Assembly (NCBI GenBank): GCA_903813345.2 | Contig: CAIIXF020000002.1 | Span: 1,838,001 to 1,898,000, forward strand | Length of the DNA: 60,000 nucleotides | From: Owenia fusiformis | Lineage: Eukaryota > Annelida > Polychaeta > Sabellida > Oweniidae | Reading direction: 5' to 3' | In this document: positions 57,609-60,000 of the stretch, piece by piece | Position numbering within the stretch: the stretch's first letter is position 1 | How the letters are laid out: each line of letters starts with the position of its first letter | Translations under genes and position numbers: made by a program | Notes under the pieces: model-generated | Told to the model about the DNA's origin: nothing | Database searches by the model: none | What the model saw: only the letters and a program-made list of their open reading frames with translations

Positions 57609-60000
57609 TTATGTGAAATTTAAAATCAATCTTCCATTTATCTTTAGTGTACATTCTTTCTTTATTATGATATTCAAGGATATTATAGAAAAACTTAGAT
57701 TTTTGATCTTTGAAGAATACTTTTTTATCATTTGTGTAAAAAAATTTCCTTTCATAATGTTTACAAACTTAGCAATTTTAGGTTTCATTATTTTTTCGAA
57801 AGGTTGCAGTATTTTCCTGGCTAAAGATATTTCTGAAATCCAGTTTCTCTTGTCTTTTAATTTTCCTAAAATATGTTCCTCTTTAAGTAAATTGCCATTC
57901 ACATCTATAATATCCTTTACATAAAGAATATCACTTTTAATCCAAGGTTTAAAAAACAGACACTCTCCATTATTTTTCTTAAACAAATAGTTTCCAAAAA
58001 TTGATTCTTGACAGAGTTTGTCATGATTTATAGCTACAGTATTCCCTCTGTCTTTACATTTATTGAAACCTAATAATATTTCTTGATAAAATTTAGGGAT
58101 ACTTAATAAAAGTGGCATTTCTTTAGCAGAATTAAAATTCATTCTAAGGAGTATTTCATTATTCGATGTTATTTTATTAAAATTCCACAGAGGTAAAATA
58201 TTCCACTGATTTTTTTCACCAGGATGGAAAATTCTATCTATCCAAGATGCTTTTAAAGCACTGAATTGATTTTCGATATTAATCATATTTACACCTCCTT
58301 CTGTAATATCTTTATATAGTATATTTCTTTTAATCCGGTCTTTGCCATTCCAAATAAAATTAAATAGTATTGTATTTATTTTTAAAATCATATCTTTTGG
58401 AATTGGAAGAATAGATGCACTATAAATAAGTTTTGGGAGTGCAAGTGACTTTATTATTAATGTTTTTCCAAAAATGGTTAAATCTCTTCTTTTCCATTTT
58501 TCTAAATAAGTTTGCATACCTTCAATTTTTTCATCCCAATTTTTCATCTTACATTGATTGTTGTCATATCCAATATAAATGCCAAGATATTTTATGGGTT
58601 CAGATTTGAACTGTATATTTTGAAATTTGCCATTTTTATCACTCCATTTACCAAGCCCTATTGCCTCAGTTTTTTCTAAATTTAGCTTCATTCCAGAGAC
58701 AGTGCAAAACATATTTATTTTCTTTATGGCATTCTTTATGGAATGCTCATCTGCAAGGAAAAGTGTGCAATCATCTGCATATAATGCTGTTTTAATTTCA
58801 AATTGGTCCTCATTTAATTTGATATTAATTCCACGGATGTTTTCACTTTGTTTAATACTTAAATTTAACATTTCCATTGATATGATGAAAAGTAGGGCAG
58901 ACAATGGACAACCTTGCTTAATTCCCCTGCTCATGTGTACTTCTTCAGTTAACCACCCATTATGTTTAATGACAATTGAGGGATTTGAGTATATCATTTT
59001 TACCCATCTTATGAAGTCATTCCCAAAGTTAAGTTTTTTAAGTGTTAATAGCACAAAATTCCACTCTATTGAATCAAAAGCTTTCTCAAAATCAGTTAGT
59101 ACTATAGCGCCATCTTTATTTGTGATCTTACAATATTCTAAAACATCTATTGCTAGTCTACAGTTATTTCCTATGAATCTTTTTTTAATATATGCACTTT
59201 GTTCTTTACCTATAATTTTACCTATCACTTTATGGAGTCTGTTTGATAAAATAAATGCTAAAACTTTATAATCCGTATTTGTGAGGCTAATTGGCCTATA
59301 ATTTTTTAAAAGGTTAGAGTCCCCTTTTTTATAAAGTAATGCTATGATTGCCTTTCTGTAAGAGGGTGGTAGCTCACCATAAACAAAACATTCATTAAGT
59401 GAACCTAAAATTAAATTAGAAATATCATCCCAAAATTCTTTGTAAAAGTTAGAGGTTAGGCCATCTATTCCTGGAGATTTGTCCAACTTCAGTTGGCATT
59501 TTACTGAATTCAATTCACTTATGTTTATTTCTCCATCACAAAGTGCTTTTTCATTTAATGTAAGAATATGTGGTACCTCAAGAGAATTTAAATAATTATT
59601 AATATCATTATCACAAATGTTTTTAGAAGCATATAGGCTTGAATAAAATTTGCACAGTTCCTTCATTATATCAGAATCACTAGTAACAGTGCCAGTCTCT
59701 GTCTTGACCTCAGTTATAACATTGTTTCTTTGCTTTGTTTTCTCAAGTCCGAGGAAATATTTGGTGTTTTTTTCATTTTTTTCAATTAAGTCTAATTTTG
59801 CCCTTAATTTTGCACCTTGGGCTTGTTCTTCCAAATCCTTTTTAACTTGTGATTGTAATTTTATAATTTCACTTTTCTGAGATTCATTTGGTGTAACTAG
59901 CCTTTCTAGACAAATAAATTTATTTTCATTTTCTATCCTTTTACATGCTTTTATTTTTGATCTTTCAATTGAGTATCTTATTGAAAATTCTTTTACTTTC
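57609..60000 (-). CDS. LINE ORF2 reverse transcriptase, partial and frame-broken at its 3' end
   Basis: It encodes the polymerase that copies the element RNA. Motifs from the 59834 side: KSPGIDGLTSNFYKEFW, ALLYKKGDSNLLKNYRPISL, EQSAYIKKRFIGNN, LTDFEKAFDSIEW, GIKQGCPLSALLFIISME, TALYADDCTLFL (YADD catalytic, about 350 residues in from 59834) and LGIYIGYD. The frame stays open from 59834 to the window edge (for example KFICLERLVTPNESQKSE), so 59834 is not a real start. It ends prematurely at 57609, losing the C-terminal domain. Confidence 0.9.
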   Translation of the reverse strand, partial: KVKEFSIRYSIERSKIKACKRIENENKFICLERLVTPNESQKSEIIKLQSQVKKDLEEQAQGAKLRAKLDLIEKNEKNTKYFLGLEKTKQRNNVITEVKTETGTVTSDSDIMKELCKFYSSLYASKNICDNDINNYLNSLEVPHILTLNEKALCDGEINISELNSVKCQLKLDKSPGIDGLTSNFYKEFWDDISNLILGSLNECFVYGELPPSYRKAIIALLYKKGDSNLLKNYRPISLTNTDYKVLAFILSNRLHKVIGKIIGKEQSAYIKKRFIGNNCRLAIDVLEYCKITNKDGAIVLTDFEKAFDSIEWNFVLLTLKKLNFGNDFIRWVKMIYSNPSIVIKHNGWLTEEVHMSRGIKQGCPLSALLFIISMEMLNLSIKQSENIRGINIKLNEDQFEIKTALYADDCTLFLADEHSIKNAIKKINMFCTVSGMKLNLEKTEAIGLGKWSDKNGKFQNIQFKSEPIKYLGIYIGYDNNQCKMKNWDEKIEGMQTYLEKWKRRDLTIFGKTLIIKSLALPKLIYSASILPIPKDMILKINTILFNFIWNGKDRIKRNILYKDITEGGVNMINIENQFSALKASWIDRIFHPGEKNQWNILPLWNFNKITSNNEILLRMNFNSAKEMPLLLSIPKFYQEILLGFNKCKDRGNTVAINHDKLCQESIFGNYLFKKNNGECLFFKPWIKSDILYVKDIIDVNGNLLKEEHILGKLKDKRNWISEISLARKILQPFEKIMKPKIAKFVNIMKGNFFTQMIKKYSSKIKNLSFSIISLNIIIKKECTLKINGRLILNFT

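Larger units (their letters stand above)
57009..60000 (-). mobile_element. L1/Tx1-like LINE, 3' part, runs off the window
   Basis: A T run at 57009-57031 is the poly(A) tail read on the minus strand, followed by about 90 bp of 3' UTR, the C-terminal zinc-knuckle region (57120-57572) and the reverse transcriptase (57609 to beyond 60000). Poly(A) and RT sequence fit L1 or Tx1-like elements and differ from the LINE at 10751-14841. The endonuclease part would lie beyond the window. Confidence 0.9.

Noticed and set aside
58627-59271. 214-codon + strand frame
   Set aside because: Antisense shadow of the LINE reverse transcriptase on the minus strand.

Overview
The window is a piece of an AT-rich animal genome. 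It shows spliced genes with GT-AG introns, two non-LTR retrotransposons, dozens of small palindromic (MITE-like) elements, minisatellites and a very long tetranucleotide microsatellite. There is no bacterial-style gene packing and no rRNA, tRNA or CRISPR that I can support. The gene content suggests an invertebrate metazoan, probably marine (ambulacrarian or lophotrochozoan), but I cannot name the species.

Region 1 (1 to about 10.3 kb, + strand) holds most of SLC10A7, the conserved member 7 of the bile-acid/sodium symporter family. Eight coding exons (297-379, 3044-3180, 3820-3934, 4305-4340, 6164-6312, 8590-8690, 9417-9542, 10135-10285) join in frame into about 299 residues. The first exons lie before the window. 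A possible alternative terminal exon is at 26775-26905.

The most unusual feature is here. Three of the eight acceptors are preceded by tandem arrays made of the acceptor itself plus the start of the following exon: about 102-bp units at 1-296, a 50-bp unit repeated 21 times at 1996-3043, and an approximately 39-bp degenerate unit at about 8097-8589. The arrays differ in sequence, so the same kind of amplification happened separately at three exons of one gene.

Region 2 (10.3 to 45.4 kb) is mostly transposon-derived. It has a nearly complete LINE at 10751-14841 (minus), many long-inverted-repeat elements, repeat pairs split by later insertions, a reverse-transcriptase fragment at 37155-37653, a roughly 65-bp minisatellite at 25.3-25.9 kb and about 890 bp of (GACA)n at 27.9-28.8 kb. 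A weak candidate for a small transcription unit lies at 32.3-33.8 kb.

Region 3 (45.48 to 56.44 kb, + strand) holds a complete four-exon opsin of 378 residues in the peropsin/neuropsin (group 4) class, with a TATA box 84 bp before the start codon. It has the retinal-binding lysine (K300) and glutamates at both possible counterion positions (bovine 113 and 181).

Region 4 (57.0 to 60.0 kb, minus) is the 3' part of an L1/Tx1-like LINE with a poly(A) tail and a frameshift. It runs off the window end.

SLC10A7 and the opsin are neighbours in the same orientation, with no sign that they work together.
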